A stretch of 64,000 nt of DNA from Pyropia haitanensis. Taxonomy: Eukaryota; Rhodophyta; Bangiophyceae; Bangiales; Bangiaceae. The notes under the pieces were generated by a model, which saw only the letters and a program-made list of their open reading frames with translations, was not told the DNA's origin and did not search any database. The stretch is from positions 682,001-746,000 of the forward strand of contig SDUX01000003.1 in the NCBI GenBank assembly GCA_008729055.1, read 5' to 3'. The translations under genes were made by a program, and so were the position numbers. Below are positions 23,683 through 35,405 of this stretch, piece after piece (positions within the stretch are counted from its first letter, which is position 1; each line of letters starts with the position of its first letter).

Positions 23683-24986
23683 CGCGTCGGTCCCCCGACA
23701 CGCCCCGAAGCGGTCCCCCGACACGCGCCGCGGCGGGTCGTCCCACGGGCGGCCGGACCACAGGCGCACACACAGACAGCAGCGCCAAGACAAGAGAGGG
23801 CGCCGCCCGCCCCCCCCCCCCCAACCGGTGCGTGGAGTGGGGTACAGCAGCCGGCTGTGGCGGGTGCGTAGCGGGCTGGTTGACGCGGCGGCCAGGCGGG
23901 ATGGGCGGCACCGGCAGCGGCAAAGGGGCGCGGCTGGCGGGGGACGCGGACGCCGCGCGAGGCGGCCGGGGGGAGGCCACACGTCCAGCGAACCGCGGGC
24001 GAGGCGGGACAGCCGCCAGCGCCGTGGTGCGGGTGTGGCGGTGGACGGCGCGCCCGCCACGACCGGTTGGCCGCGGCCGGCGGCGCGTGTCGCGGTCGCG
24101 TGGGCGGCCGCCGCCGCCGGCGCGCTGTCCCGCCCGCCTGGCCGCCGGCCGGCTCGACGGCGGCCGCGTCGCGCGCGGCCCATGCGCGGTGCACGCCCGT
24201 GGCGGGTGTGGCCGCGGCGGTCGGCAACGGGGCGAGCCGCGGCGCGCGGCGGGATCAAAAACGTGGCGGCGCCAGCCGTCCACACCGCCACGCGCGGCGC
24301 ACGGCGCACGGTGCGCGGGTCGTGCCCCGGCAGCGTTGCTGGAGGTGCCGGCAGCGCCGCGCGGGACTCTGGACACCCACACCCCGCAGGCACCCTCCGT
24401 CCATGGCGGCGGGCCGTCTTCCCCCCGCGACGCCATCCGAGCCTCCCCACCCACACATACGCACGCGGCGCACGCCGTCGTCCCCTCCCCAATCCCCCAC
24501 CAACGGGGACGTGTGGGCGCCTGCTGGGGGGGGGGTGGGGGGTGACGGCGCTTGGACGCGCCCGCCCCGCGTCGTCGGCGCGTGCCCAGCACGACGCGGG
24601 GCGGGGGAACCGTCGGGTGGAGGGGCGGGCGGCGCGCCCGCGCGCGACCGCTGCAGTGTTGCACGCGTGACTGGCGCGGACACGGGTCGCTGCCGACGGC
24701 GGCGGCGGCGGCGGCGGCGGCGGCGACAGCAGCGGCGGCGGCGGTGGCGGCGGCGGTGGCGGGGGCGGCAGACGATTCCACGTCCGCGTCACGGCCGCGG
24801 GGCGGCTGCACCGGCAGGGGGCGCCATTGGGGAGGGCGTGGGGGGGGGGGCACGCACGCCGTGCCGCCGTGCCCAGGACGGGACCCAACAGCCCAGCCCC
24901 CGCAAGGGCGGACGGTGGGCTTGGGCGGCAGGGGGGAGAGAACCCCCGCCCCGCTCTGCCCCGCGCCGCGGTAGGAAAACGGCTGC
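23683..24986. other. GC-rich intergenic upstream of the Hog gene
   Basis: Holds the promoter side of the minus-strand Hog gene and the 3' flank of the OSCA gene. Proline/arginine frames on both strands come from CCG/GGC repeats (for example 24698-24770). No supportable gene. A C run at 23810-23822 lies about 130 bases upstream of the Hog ATG. Confidence 0.5.
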
Positions 24987-27900
24987 TCAGATGCTGACGA
25001 CCACCGGGTCCGCCGCCCCCCCCCGCCCGCCGCGCCTGTACAACGGCAGCGTGTCGGTGCTGTGGTTGTCCGCGTCGCCCTCGCTCGCGTCACTCGAAGA
25101 GGAGGACGCACCGCAACCCCCCCCCCACCTGGCACCCGCCGCAACCACCCCCCCGCCGCCCACCCCACACGCCGGCGCGGTGTCGTCGTCGTCGCCGTCC
25201 TCGTCACCGCCCAGCGCCAGTGCCTTGGCGGCCGCCCCCGTCAGGCCGTTGCGGTTGGCGACCACCGCCGGCAGCGGCACCAGCGGTGGCGGGATGTAGG
25301 CCGCAACCGCCGCGGCCGCGGCGGCGGCCGCCTCGGCCGCAGCCGCCGCGGCGGCCGCCGCGTCCAGCGACGCCGCGTCGCTGCCGCCGGGCGCCGCCCC
25401 CGACGACGCGTCGGCGACGCGGCGGCGCAGCGCCGCGAGCCGCGCCCGCCCCACCGCCGCGCCGTACGCGGCGGCGCCGTGGGTGGCGGTCGCGCGAAAC
25501 CGGCCGCGGAGCCACGACAGGTACGCCGCCGTGCCGACGAGCAGCGCGAGCGACACGACGCCCCCGGGGGTCCACTGGAGGGTCCCATAAAACCCCGCCA
25601 TTGTCGCGTGCTTGACCAGCAGCGCGACGCCTATCCCCGCCGCGGCGCGCGGGAAGAGCACCCCCCCCGCGTCGCCCGGCCCCGCCGTCGCCGCGTACGT
25701 TAGGTTGTACCCCGCCGTCACGTACGAGGCAACGTGGAAGACCGCGCACGCGGGCAGCAACGCGGGGGTGATGGTCGAGTAGACGAGGCCGATGAGGCTG
25801 ACGACCATCGCGCCCGGGTAGAGCGCGTGGTAGTCGGGCGCCGCGTCGGCCGCGTCGGCCGACGCGAGCGCCCGCTCCGTCGGCGGCGCCGTCGCCCGCC
25901 GGACTGCTCGCGCGCCCAGCCGCCACCACGAGGTCAGCTCGGGGGGCGTAAACCACAGCGCGTGCGCGAGGACGTACTGGAGGAAAAACAGGCCCTGCCG
26001 CGCCACCGACGACGCGAGCACCCGCAGCATGTGCGGCGGCTGCGCGAGGAAGACGCGCAGGTTGGACGCGACGCTGCCCGCAAGCAGCATAAACAGGAAC
26101 GAGGTCGTCTGGAACGCAAACAGCCACGTCACGACGCGCGCGTCGACCGACGCGCGCGAGCGCAGCCGCTGGAAGTTGACCGCGAACCGCAGCACCGCCG
26201 GCACACCGCGCACAAACGCCGACAGCAGCAGCGGCGGGAGGAGGCCCTCGACAAACGCCGCCGCCGCGGGCGCCGCCGCCACCACCCGCGACAGCCAGTG
26301 GAGGCCCGGCGCGGACGCGAGCGCCCGCGCGTTGGCCAGCCCCGTGATGGCGGTGAGCGGCGCGACCCAAAAGAGCGTCACGGCCAGGGCGGTGGCGAGC
26401 GACAGCAGCCGCCGCGACAGCACCTGCGACGGCGGCAGGCACAGCTTGGACCAGTGCACCAGGGGGGGGGGGGGGCGGGCACCGCCGTCCACGCCAGGGG
26501 GTGGGGGCTCACCGACAGCTGCGCCGCGATGGACGCGAGCAGGGGGGTGCGGAAGACCACCACCGCCGCCCGTGGGGGGGGGGGGGCGCCGCCGCCGCCG
26601 CCGCCGCCGACGCCGCCGCGCCCGGGTCCGCCGGAGGGGGCCAAACTCAAGGCGGGTGGGGGGGACGCCCCGCGGCTCCGCCGGTGCCGCGGCGTTGGGA
26701 GGAGCGGCAACGCCACGGGCGGCGGTGGCGCGAGCGCCCCGTCCGACTGACCGGCCGCCGTGGCGGCGCCAAGGTCGCACGGCACCCCCCCCACGGGTGA
26801 GGATGCGGCAGCGGCAGCGGCAGCGGCAGCGGCGGCGGCGGCGGCGGCGGCGCCCCCCCCCCCCCCCACCCCGTACGCCGCCTGCGCGTCGACCACCTCT
26901 GCGCGACGCTCCTCCACCTGCCGCCGCCAGTAGGCGACCGCGTCCTCGGCGGGCGCCGGCCCCCAGCCGAGCCACCCCCACACCCCGTCGGTGCGGCGGG
27001 CCACCCACGCCGGCCGTACCACCGGCCGGCGGGCGGGGTGCAGACGGTGGCGGCGGTGACCACCGTCGCCACCGCCACAGCCGCCGCCACCGCCGCCGCA
27101 CCGCCCCCACCAGCGGCCACACCGGCCGCCCCCCCCCCCCCCCCCCGGCCCGGCACGGCGCCCGCCGCGGCGGCGGCGCGCCACTCGGCCTTTTCCGCCG
27201 CGTCCACCGCCGCCCAGTAGCGGCCGACCGCGCGGCGCGGCGCGGCCACGTCGACGGCGGGGACCACCCCAACGACCACGCCCGCGCCGAGGACGGCCTC
27301 CCAGTACGCCGTCACGGCGGCGCCAAAGTCGACGGCGGGACCGCCGTCCCGCACAACGACGCCGCGGCCGCCCCGCCCGTCGCAACCCTCCCCCCGCTCC
27401 GCACCGGCGGCGCCGTCCGCCGCCGCCGTTGCCGCTGACGCCGCCACATTGGCGGGGATGTCGGTGAGGAGCACCGCGAGCGCCTCTGGGGCACCCCGCC
27501 GCGCCGCGTGCGCGACGCGCGCGCGCGCATACGCGGCGGCCTGCCAGTAGAGGGTGCTGCCGACCGCGACCGTGATGGCCACGTCCGCGGCCAGCGCCGC
27601 CCACAGGCGCGCGCGGTCATCCGGCGGCACCGCGCCGAGGCTGTACGCGGCGAGGCCGCCGGCGGCGGCCGACGCGGCCGCCGCCGCGCCGTCGCCGTTG
27701 GGGCCACCCGCCGCCGCCGCGCCCGCGGCGGCGGCCGCGGCGGTGGTCGCGCCCGCGGCGGAGCGGTAGAGCGGCCCGAGGCCGCCGGCGAGGAGGGTCA
27801 GGCCGGCAAAGAGGGCGGCCTGCCAGCGGAGGAAGCGGAGCGCGACGACCACGTCCAGGCCGTGGGTGACCGCCAGCGCGTCGGGGTGGGGGGGGGGGGG

Positions 27901-28275
27901 AGCGACGCCGCCTCCTCTGCATGGTGGCCGGCAAACCCAGCCGCCCCGGCGGTGGGGGAGGCGCCATCACCAGAGGCGCGGCCGGCGGGAGAGACGTGGC
28001 GGTGGCGGCGGTGGCGGCCACCCCCCCAGCCGCGGCGCGCGAGGGGCACCCCCCCCGCCCCCCCGGCGGGGCGGCGGCCCAGTCGCCCCCCCCCCCCCCA
28101 CCCCCGACGGCGGCGCGGTGAGCGCCGCGAGGAGCGGCGGCAGCCACGCGAGCCACCCCGCCGGCGGCGGCGGTAGCACCCCCGCCGGCGGCGGCGGGTG
28201 CGCCGCGGACCAGTCGCCCGCGGTGGCAACGACGGCGGGGCCCGCCGCCGCGCCCGCCGGCATCGACGGCCCGGC

Positions 28276-28327
<52 letters not shown>

Positions 28328-28491
28328 GCCGCCGCCGCTGCCGCCGCCACCCGCCGGTAGTCGTACACGCCGGGCACGCGGGTGCGGAGGAGCTCAAACG
28401 TGACGACGCTCGCCGCGGTGATGGCGGCACCAATGCCAACGTTGAGCAGCAGCGCCACCTCGTCCGACGCGCCCCGGCTGCGAAAGTCCAT
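24987..28491 (-). CDS. OSCA/CSC1 (TMEM63-type) mechanosensitive ion channel
   Basis: OSCA/CSC1 proteins are cation channels opened by membrane tension or hyperosmotic stress, in plasma or internal membranes (family knowledge). The ATG is at 28491. MDFRSRGASDEVALLLNVG begins the first membrane helix (VGIGAAITAASVVTFELL), followed by VYDYRRV and a polyalanine loop. The next helices lie at about 27850 (RFLRWQAALFAGLTLL) and 27600 (LWAALAADVAITVAVGSTLY). The cytosolic RRM-like part has APEALAVLLTDIPAN, WRRQVEERRAEVVDAQAAYG and VVFRTPLLASIAAQLS. The pore block (about 26450-25500) reads CLPPSQVLSRRLLSLATALA, NARALASAPGLHW, GLLPPLLLSAFVRGVPAVLR, FLFMLLAGSVASNL, RQGLFFLQYVLAHAL and YPGAMVVSLIGLVYSTITPA. 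It ends at 24987. Frame changes lie at C/G runs 28086-28097, 27888-27900, 27129-27146 and 26462-26475. No intron seen. Confidence 0.9.
28277..28326. repeat. (GCT)n microsatellite coding polyalanine in the OSCA gene
   Basis: About 16 GCT units. On the coding (minus) strand it is an AGC/GCA series read as Ala, part of a run of about 28 alanines just after the first membrane helix. A likely polymorphic marker. Confidence 0.85.
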
Positions 28492-28882
28492 CGCACGGGG
28501 CGGCGGGAACGGGGCACGGAGGGTGGACGACGCTGGGAGGCAAACAGGGGAGGGGGGGGGGGGGGGGACGGTAGGGGTTGGAGCAGAGACGGGGGGAGGC
28601 GAGCCCGTCAAAAGGCGTCCAAGAGGGAGCGCCGTCCACGGCGAGGCCGCCGTCGCGGCGCGCCGCCCGCCGTGGCCGGGTGGCGGCGGCACCCTCGACG
28701 CGCGCCGCCGCCCCGAGACGCCGACACCCGCCGCACGACGCACGCCGCGCACAGCGCTGCGCGGCACCCAGCGGCGCCAGCCACGTCGCCGCCGCCGTCG
28801 GGTGGGCGCGACGCGCCCCAGCGGCGGCGCGGCGCGGGCGGCGGACCGCCGCGGGCGCCGCCACCAGCCGCACGCAGCCGCG

Positions 28883-28961
<79 letters not shown>
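28883..28961. repeat. (GGC)n tract, about 26 units
   Basis: A pure GGC run about 390 bases upstream of the OSCA start. It lies outside any supported coding sequence. Confidence 0.85.
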
Positions 28962-29347
28962 GGCGCCCGCCCAGCCAGCACGCTGGCGGTGGTGGTGGGG
29001 CGGCGGGAGGGAGGACCGCCGCGGCGGCGCCGACGGGCGGGGGCGGGGCGGCAAGGCCGACCCCCCCCAGCAGAGGCGCGCGGCGGAAAACCGCCGCCAG
29101 GCGTCGACGCGGCCGCCGCTCCGAGGGCGGCCCGCCGCGGGCGCCACCCAAATTCCGGTTGGCGCCCGCGCCGCGGCGGCCGCGTGCGGGCGGCGGCGGC
29201 GGCGGCGGCGGGACCCCGCCGCGGCGGCGCGCCGCCGCCGCCGCCGCCGCCCGCCACTCCCCCCCCGCCCGGCCATGCCCGTCGGCGCGTGGCCGGGACA
29301 CGGCGGCGGGCGCTGCTGCGGTCGTGGGCGGCGGGGGTAGCGGCGGT

Positions 29348-29403
29348 GGGGGGGGGGGGGAAGGGGGGGGCGGGGGAAGGGGGGGGCGGGGGAAGGGGGG
29401 GGC
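29348..29403. repeat. G-rich tandem repeat, about 18-bp unit
   Basis: Repeats of a [20 protein letters not shown] unit, about three copies, with slight length variation in the G runs. It marks the edge between GC-rich and lower-GC DNA. Confidence 0.75.
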
Positions 29404-29617
29404 GGCCAGGCAGGCGATCGGGTGGGAGAGGGGGTGCGGTGGCCGGCAGTAGAGCGACGACCGCGACCTGGTGTCTGGTGTGTCTCGACGCGGCCTCCGT
29501 GTTCGCTGCATAGACAATGATCGCGTGAAGAGCGCTCGAATTCCGCATCTGGCGCAACCATTGACTTGAAACCCTCCATGGCAAGGTTGGGAATTTCGAC
29601 GTCGATTTTTGAATGGG

Positions 29618-29954
29618 GATTAATTCAGCCAAAATACTGAATTCGGTCGCCCGAACGTCACATGCAGGAGATACACGTGTTCTTAGGTTGACCACGTGTA
29701 CGTGTGTTTGCAAACTATGAAGGGTTCGATCACTTTCTGCAGTTTGAGAGCACACCCCCGTAATGTCAAACGCTCCCCCCACCCCCGTACCCTTCGCCGC
29801 TTCTCATCGCCCCCCCCCCCCCACCCCGACGGAGGGGCGAGTGTTTCGCTTTCGGAGTCGGGTTTTGAATTAGGTCCAATTCAACCAAATGCTGGTTGCG
29901 TTCGCGTGAACGTCACATGCACGAAGTACACGTCCCAACAAAAGAACACGTGTC
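29618..29954. repeat. Diverged direct repeat, two copies about 255 bp apart
   Basis: Copy one at about 29618-29685 and copy two at about 29874-29941 share AATTCAGCCAAA/AATTCAACCAAA, then GAACGTCACATGCA exactly, then TACACGT. The copies differ between these blocks, so this is an old duplication. No coding frame is conserved. Confidence 0.65.
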
Positions 29955-30900
29955 ACCCCCCCCCCCCCCCCGGCGTGCACTTGTGCTTGACCCTTTCCCC
30001 CCCCACTGGCCCCGACAGGGGCCTTGTACGCCGCTGTACGATGGCCAAACGTTCCCGAGGTGAATCCCACTGTGCCGTGTGTGTGCGATGCCGCCGAAAA
30101 TGACCGGTCAAGAAAGGAGAGGGTCACTTTCTATTGGAGTGTCTGTAGCGATCGTCCACCAAGCCGTTGGCCAGCCGGCATGCACTCGACTACTTCAACC
30201 CCTCCTCGCAAGTGACGATGGCTATGCCAGGAGATGCGCCGGGCTGTCCCCGCCACATCGATGGCCACAGGTGGGGCGCGTCTCGCCCGGGTGGCCCTCC
30301 CTCGACGGCCTCGCCATTGTCGTGGATGATTAGACAGCGTGGAAGCGGACGAAGGCCAATCAGGTGGCCTTCTCGCATCTCCCGGCCTGCTCTTGAGCAA
30401 CGGGTGGCTGCCCGCCTGTCGTCCGGTGCGTGCCGGCGGTGTGTTGGAGGCGAGGAGGGTCGTTGCATCCAATCCGATGCTCCCGTCTCCTCGGTGCTCT
30501 TTGGATCCGATGCCAACGGCGAGGTACTGCGGTGCCTAAAAGCAGAATCGATGACAAGCCTGTTTTTCCGTGTGTGTACCGGCTGGTCAAGACCTTGTCT
30601 AGGCTTGTACGACCCCCCCCTCGGAGCCGGCGCCACCCGGCAGGCTGAATCCATGTCGACTCGTGGACGAATATCGCACTTAAAGCGTCCATAAGTGCAA
30701 TAAAGTGCGCGCAGTTAAGGCAGCTAGGCGCTAATCGGCCTCCCTACAGTACAGCTCTCGCGCCTGTTAAATATCCCAAGAAATACGTATCGTGAGAAGG
30801 TAGCTGGTCCGTCAAGACGATCTGTTTGTTCCCGTGCAATGTCTCGGACAATTGCCACTCTTCCGTGTCCACTCCATATATTGTGCGTCTGCTAAAAAGT

Positions 30901-30993
30901 GTATGTTGCTTGGAAGTGCAGGTGTGGGATCTATTGGTCCAGGCAGCGAATTTGTACACCTTCACGTACCGTCAGCATCCATTTTTTATAGGA
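30901..30993 (+). repeat. Dispersed inverted repeat, left arm
   Basis: About 93 bases that match the reverse complement of 36510-36601 at roughly 80% by eye. Shared blocks include ATGTTGCTTGGA, GTGCAGGTGTG, AGCGAATT and CACCTTCACGTACCGTCA. The arms lie 5.5 kb apart and flank the FG-GAP/ASPIC gene. Probably two insertions of one repeat family in opposite orientation. Confidence 0.8.
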
Positions 30994-31734
30994 AGCACCA
31001 TGGGAAGCCCGGTGCTGGGCAGAGGGGCTCGCCATGTCTTGTGTGACACCGAAATCTGCTCACCAAGCCCAACAACGCCAGTCCGGATGTCCATCAGACT
31101 GCCAGTTACGGCTGTACTTCTTCCTAGTCGTCGTTAAACAGCCCTAATGTGGAACTCAGACCGACATGGTGCCTCGGCAAAGAGCTTCTCGTCGTCGACT
31201 TGTAAAGGCTTCTACGTTTGTCGAGGTGTTCGACATCCTGTCGCTTCTTTTAGCTCTTCTTGTACGCACCGTCGCTGCGGCTCTGAACATATCCCTAAAG
31301 GTTGCAGTCTTGAGGTATAGGGGCAACGTCCGACGTATAGAGGCAAAAACCTTGTTCCGGTGGTCCTTGCGGGGCCGTTGGGGGTGTTCAAGGGGGCTAC
31401 TTGACGAGGTCTAGACAAGCCGTTACAGGGAACAACAGGATTGTCACGGATCCTGCTTTAAGCATCACAGCGCTGAGGTGTGCCGCTCTCTGCGCCAGGC
31501 CGGCAGCCGCTCTGCAGACCGCTGTCGCTGCGACAGCGGCAGTCGGCAGCGCAGCGCCGTCAAGCACGCGGCGGGGAGAGGCCTGGGCGATGCGCCCCGC
31601 ATGGTGACACCGAGGCACGAGCTCGATCAAAGCGGCCAGCGGGGAGTCCGTTCTCCCATCTCCATCACACGCGTGCCTACACTCGCCCCGCAGTAACATT
31701 TAGGACAATCTTGCACTTTCTCGACTGGGCCACT

Positions 31735-32382
31735 TCAAAAGAAATGAAGAACTGCCCACGTGTGAAGCATTTTAGACAGTTTCTCGATGTCTGCCACCGG
31801 AGTAATCTGTCCACTTTGTGTTCTAGCATGAACAAGTCCTCTTTGTGTTGTCTTTCTTCCGCAGGACGCCGAAAAGTACGTCACAGCGTGTACATCCTGG
31901 AGGATGATTGACGGCTTCCATTCAGATACAGTCCATTCTCCACTCACGAAAGAAATTATTTGAAACAATTGGACGAAGTGCCACTCCTGTGCCGCCTGTC
32001 CAATGATCGAATTTTGAATTGCTCTTGTTGCACTCCTGGCGACCATGGGCCCTTTTTGATCGACCAATTCACCCGGGCCACACATGTAGCACCAACAGGA
32101 AAACGGCCGCTTTGCTCTGGTAGGGCACAACTGGTGGCGGGTCGTGGTGAGGATGCCTCGAGAGGCCGCGCAGCGCCCGTCCCACGATATTGTGCTGCTT
32201 CCCAATGGCCGGCGGGATGACCCCCTTGCTGCCACGGTGGGGCGTTGGCGGCCGTGGCGACGGTGACACCGACCGGTCCCGAAGCGCCACCAGAGGGCAG
32301 CGCCGTGACGAACCCCAGCTCGCCACCCGTGACTTTCGGCAGCCGTTCCGGTCCTCGCGCGCATGTACGGTACCACCACCAT
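31735..32382 (-). other. Unexplained 215-codon reading frame in lower-GC DNA
   Basis: An ATG-initiated frame (32382) in DNA of ordinary composition, where a frame this long is less expected by chance than in the GGC-rich parts. The C-terminal half looks protein-like: RAIQNSIIGQAAQEWHFVQL, FVSGEWTVSEWKPSIILQ and QSGQITPVADIEKLSKMLHT. No family recognised and no neighbouring gene in phase. It could be a transposon remnant or a lineage-specific gene. Confidence 0.25.
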
Positions 32383-32759
32383 TGGACACGCCGTTGAGCC
32401 GGGTCGGGTGCGAGAATAGCCGTGCTCGTGGCCACGATGAGGTAACGAGGGGTCAAAAATCGGCCGTACGCGGCGGCCTCATGCAACCGAGGACCATCCT
32501 CTTGCCGCTCCCTCTCTTCTCAACCGCTTGCCCTTTCCTCGGCCACCCCTGGCCAACCCCAGTCTCCTCCCTTTCTCGTTGCAGAGGGGAAGTCGACGGG
32601 GCGGGCCGTTCCTCTTTCACCGACCACGAACAGGCCAACCAAGGGCGTGCGGAGGGAGGACATGCTGCCAGGAGGGGGGGGGGTGGCGTCGTGCGTCGTA
32701 GCTGTTCCGACTGCGCGGTGCGGGTGTGGGCTTGGGCGTGCCGTGCGCGGCCGCCCGCC

Positions 32760-34322
32760 ATGGCCGCACGGCCCGTGGCAGCTGTGGTGGCGGCGGTCGC
32801 GGCGGTGGCGATAGTCGCGGTGGCGACCCCCCCCCAGCCCGTGGCGGCGGACACGACCTTTTTCGACGCCACCGCCGCTTCGGGCATCCCGACGACGCGG
32901 CAGCTGTCGTACGGGGGCCCCGTCGTGGCGCCGCTCGCCGACAGCCTCGGTCCTTACGACCTGCTCCTCCCCAATCACGACTCGGAGCCCGTGTGGTACT
33001 ACACCAATGACGGGACTGGCACGTTTACCCGCGGCCGCAACGTCCTTCCCAGCATCGAGGACGTCCACGGCCTTGCCGTTGGCGACGCTGACCTCGACGG
33101 CCTCCCAGAGGTGCTCCTCACTCGGGGGGGGGCCAACGGGATGATCCCTGAAGCGGTGGAGTTGCTGTCTCTCCGGCGGGGGAGGTTTTTGAACGTAACC
33201 AACCCCGCGGGTCTGCGCTCGCCACGACGGCGGGGGCGCGCACCCCGCTTTCTCGATATTGACGGCAACGGCACGCCCGACGTGGTAATCATCAACTTCA
33301 AGGGCGCCGCCCCCGGGGGTGACCCCTTTCCGAGCGACGGCACCCTGCAGCTGGCATTTTCCAATGGCATTGGAGGCGTGCACACGCCGGTGGCGAACGC
33401 GGCAGGCCTGGGCAACGTCCCGGTGGAGCGGTTGTTCGTGACAGACCTCGACGGGGACGGCCTCCCCGAGGTCATCATCTTTCCCTTTTTCCGCATCTAC
33501 TCGGCGGTGGGCGGAGGGGAGGTGCGCTTTGTCGACGTGTCGGGCCGGTGGCTGGCTCGCATCGGCAGGGGCCGCGTGTCCCCCGCGTTTGCGGTGGCGG
33601 CGCTTGACTACAACGGCGACGGCCGGACGGACCTGTACGTGGCGCGGGGCACGCAGCCCGACATGCTGCTTCGCAACGACGGGACCGGCCGGTTTGTGGA
33701 TGAGAGCGTCCCGTCGGGCATCCCGCGGGATGGGGACCATCAGGGCGTGACTGTGGGTGACCTTGATAATGACGGCTGGGAGGACATCTTTGTGGTGCGC
33801 CACGAGGCGCCCCGCAAGCCCGACTACATCCTATGGAACAATGGCGGCGACGGCACATTCCGGGTCAGCACCACCCATGGCGCGACGACGACGCCCGAAA
33901 ACGGGCGGGGTGACAACGCGGTCGCGGCGGACCTCGACGGCGACGGGCGGCTGGACCTAGTCGTCGCGAACGGCGACTTTGTCAACAAAAGCCTCGCCGG
34001 CAGCTGGTCCGTCTACCGCAATGGCCGCACGGGGGGGGCGGCGGTCAACCACTTCCTCGCCGTCCGCGTCGGACGGTCGCCGTCGACCAACGCGTGCAAC
34101 AACGGCGCGACCGTGACGCTTGTGGACGCGGACGGGCGGGTGCAGGTGCGGCGCATCGGAGCGAGCGGCTCCTCGTTTAGTGCCAGCCTCCTCAACGTTG
34201 CACACTTTGGGCTGGGCACCACCGACGAGGACGTGCGACTGGTGGTGGTGCAGTGGCCATCTGGCGAGTTGTTCACCGACACGAGCGTGAAGGTAGACCA
34301 GGTGGTGACGTACGGAACTTGA
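32760..34322 (+). CDS. Secreted FG-GAP/VCBS repeat protein with ASPIC/UnbV domain (CRTAC1-like)
   Basis: One exon of 520 residues from the ATG at 32760. Residues 1-30 form a signal peptide (VAAVVAAVAAVAIVAVATPP). The body is a seven-bladed FG-GAP/VCBS beta-propeller with calcium loops visible as DADLDGLPEV, DIDGNGTPDV, DLDGDGLPEV, DYNGDGRTDL, DLDNDGWEDI and DLDGDGRLDL. The C-terminal ASPIC/UnbV domain has NNGATVTLVDADGRVQVRRI, NVAHFGLGTTDEDVRLVVV and WPSGELF. This is the domain order of animal CRTAC1 (cartilage acidic protein) and bacterial UnbV-type proteins, believed to be calcium-binding extracellular proteins. Codon use matches the neighbouring genes, and there is no break or homopolymer problem. 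The substrate or partner is unknown. Confidence 0.92.
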   Translation: MAARPVAAVVAAVAAVAIVAVATPPQPVAADTTFFDATAASGIPTTRQLSYGGPVVAPLADSLGPYDLLLPNHDSEPVWYYTNDGTGTFTRGRNVLPSIEDVHGLAVGDADLDGLPEVLLTRGGANGMIPEAVELLSLRRGRFLNVTNPAGLRSPRRRGRAPRFLDIDGNGTPDVVIINFKGAAPGGDPFPSDGTLQLAFSNGIGGVHTPVANAAGLGNVPVERLFVTDLDGDGLPEVIIFPFFRIYSAVGGGEVRFVDVSGRWLARIGRGRVSPAFAVAALDYNGDGRTDLYVARGTQPDMLLRNDGTGRFVDESVPSGIPRDGDHQGVTVGDLDNDGWEDIFVVRHEAPRKPDYILWNNGGDGTFRVSTTHGATTTPENGRGDNAVAADLDGDGRLDLVVANGDFVNKSLAGSWSVYRNGRTGGAAVNHFLAVRVGRSPSTNACNNGATVTLVDADGRVQVRRIGASGSSFSASLLNVAHFGLGTTDEDVRLVVVQWPSGELFTDTSVKVDQVVTYGT

Positions 34323-35261
34323 CGGGAGGGTGCCGACGGCGGGGAGGGGGGGGGGGGTGGCGGTGGGTGGAGGAGGAGAGGCCGTGGGTGTGACTACTAG
34401 GCGTGGAACGGCGGGAAACGGGTAACCAAGGGTGGAGACCGCGGGGTGACAAAGTGAGACCCATGGGGGACTTGTCTGAAGCAGGACGTATTTGGCATTT
34501 TGGGGCTTGGTGTGGCTTACACTTCGTCATGACCAAAACCGCTACTTTCAACACGTGTCAGGCGCCCCGGCAGCCCACAGCTGCGTCGGGCAATGGCGTC
34601 TGCTCGCTGCTTTGGGAGCTCCCTCGGTGCCACCCACCGTCTCGCCTGCTCCCACGGCAGTAGCGCCGATGGTCGTGGCCGTCGATAGGCCCGCCACCGC
34701 TGCGCGCGCCGCCGCTGTGGCCGGCCGGCCGCGGTGCTGCCACCGCGTCGTGACGGCCGCCGCCGCGCCTGCCGTTCTGCTGCCACGCCGCCGCCACGCG
34801 CGCCCCCCTCCACAGTCGCCGTCTTGCCGCTTGCGGCCGGCTGGCGCCCGCATTTGTCCGCCTGTCAGCAGTGGAGCTACGCCGGCGGTCGCTGCCACTC
34901 TGCGGCCTCGCCGCCACCATGAGCGCCCCACTCCACTCCCACCCGCTGCTGGTCCAGGCTGGCCGGCTCCCGGCCGCGCGACCGTCCGTCTCAGAAGCGC
35001 GTTGCACGGCCCTGCAGGGGCACCGTTACCGTGGTTGACCGCTCCACTGTCTGGCCCTGCGTCATGGTAGGCCCACCGGTCGATGGGAGCGAGGTGGGGC
35101 GGCCTAGCTTTCTCATCGACACAGCGAAGGTCGGTGACGTGGAACTCTTGTTTGTGGGATCCGGACGCGCGGTTTGGCAAGCGCGCGTCCGGACCTGCCG
35201 GAACCATGGGGTGGCGGGTGGCTGCTGGGCCTGAGTTGCCGATGAAATGGAAGGACGTCCA

Positions 35262-35405
35262 CGTGCGTCAAGTCAGCGTGAACGACCTCCTCGGGCCGGT
35301 TCACTACGCGAGCCAGTGACTATCAGGGGACGACGTGCATCAACTCAACAAGGACGCCCACCTCGGGCCAACCAACCACGTGAGCCAGCGGCCGTCAGCG
35401 CCAGG
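35262..35405. repeat. Imperfect 72-bp tandem duplication
   Basis: Units begin at 35262 and 35334 and share CGTGC-TCAA, ACCTCGGGCC-like and GAGCCAG-like blocks in register at roughly 65-70% identity. One frame reads VNDLLGPVHYASQ in the first and KDAHLGPTNHVSQ in the second, hinting at a former coding repeat. Confidence 0.6.

Larger units (their letters stand above)
28492..32759. other. OSCA promoter side and lower-GC intergenic region
   Basis: To about 29420 it is GC-rich with repeats. From 29500 to 32700 GC content drops sharply and no conserved gene is visible. It holds diverged direct repeats (29618-29954), one arm of a dispersed inverted repeat (30901-30993) and an unexplained minus-strand frame (31735-32382). 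The composition change and repeats suggest transposon-derived DNA (inference). Confidence 0.5.
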
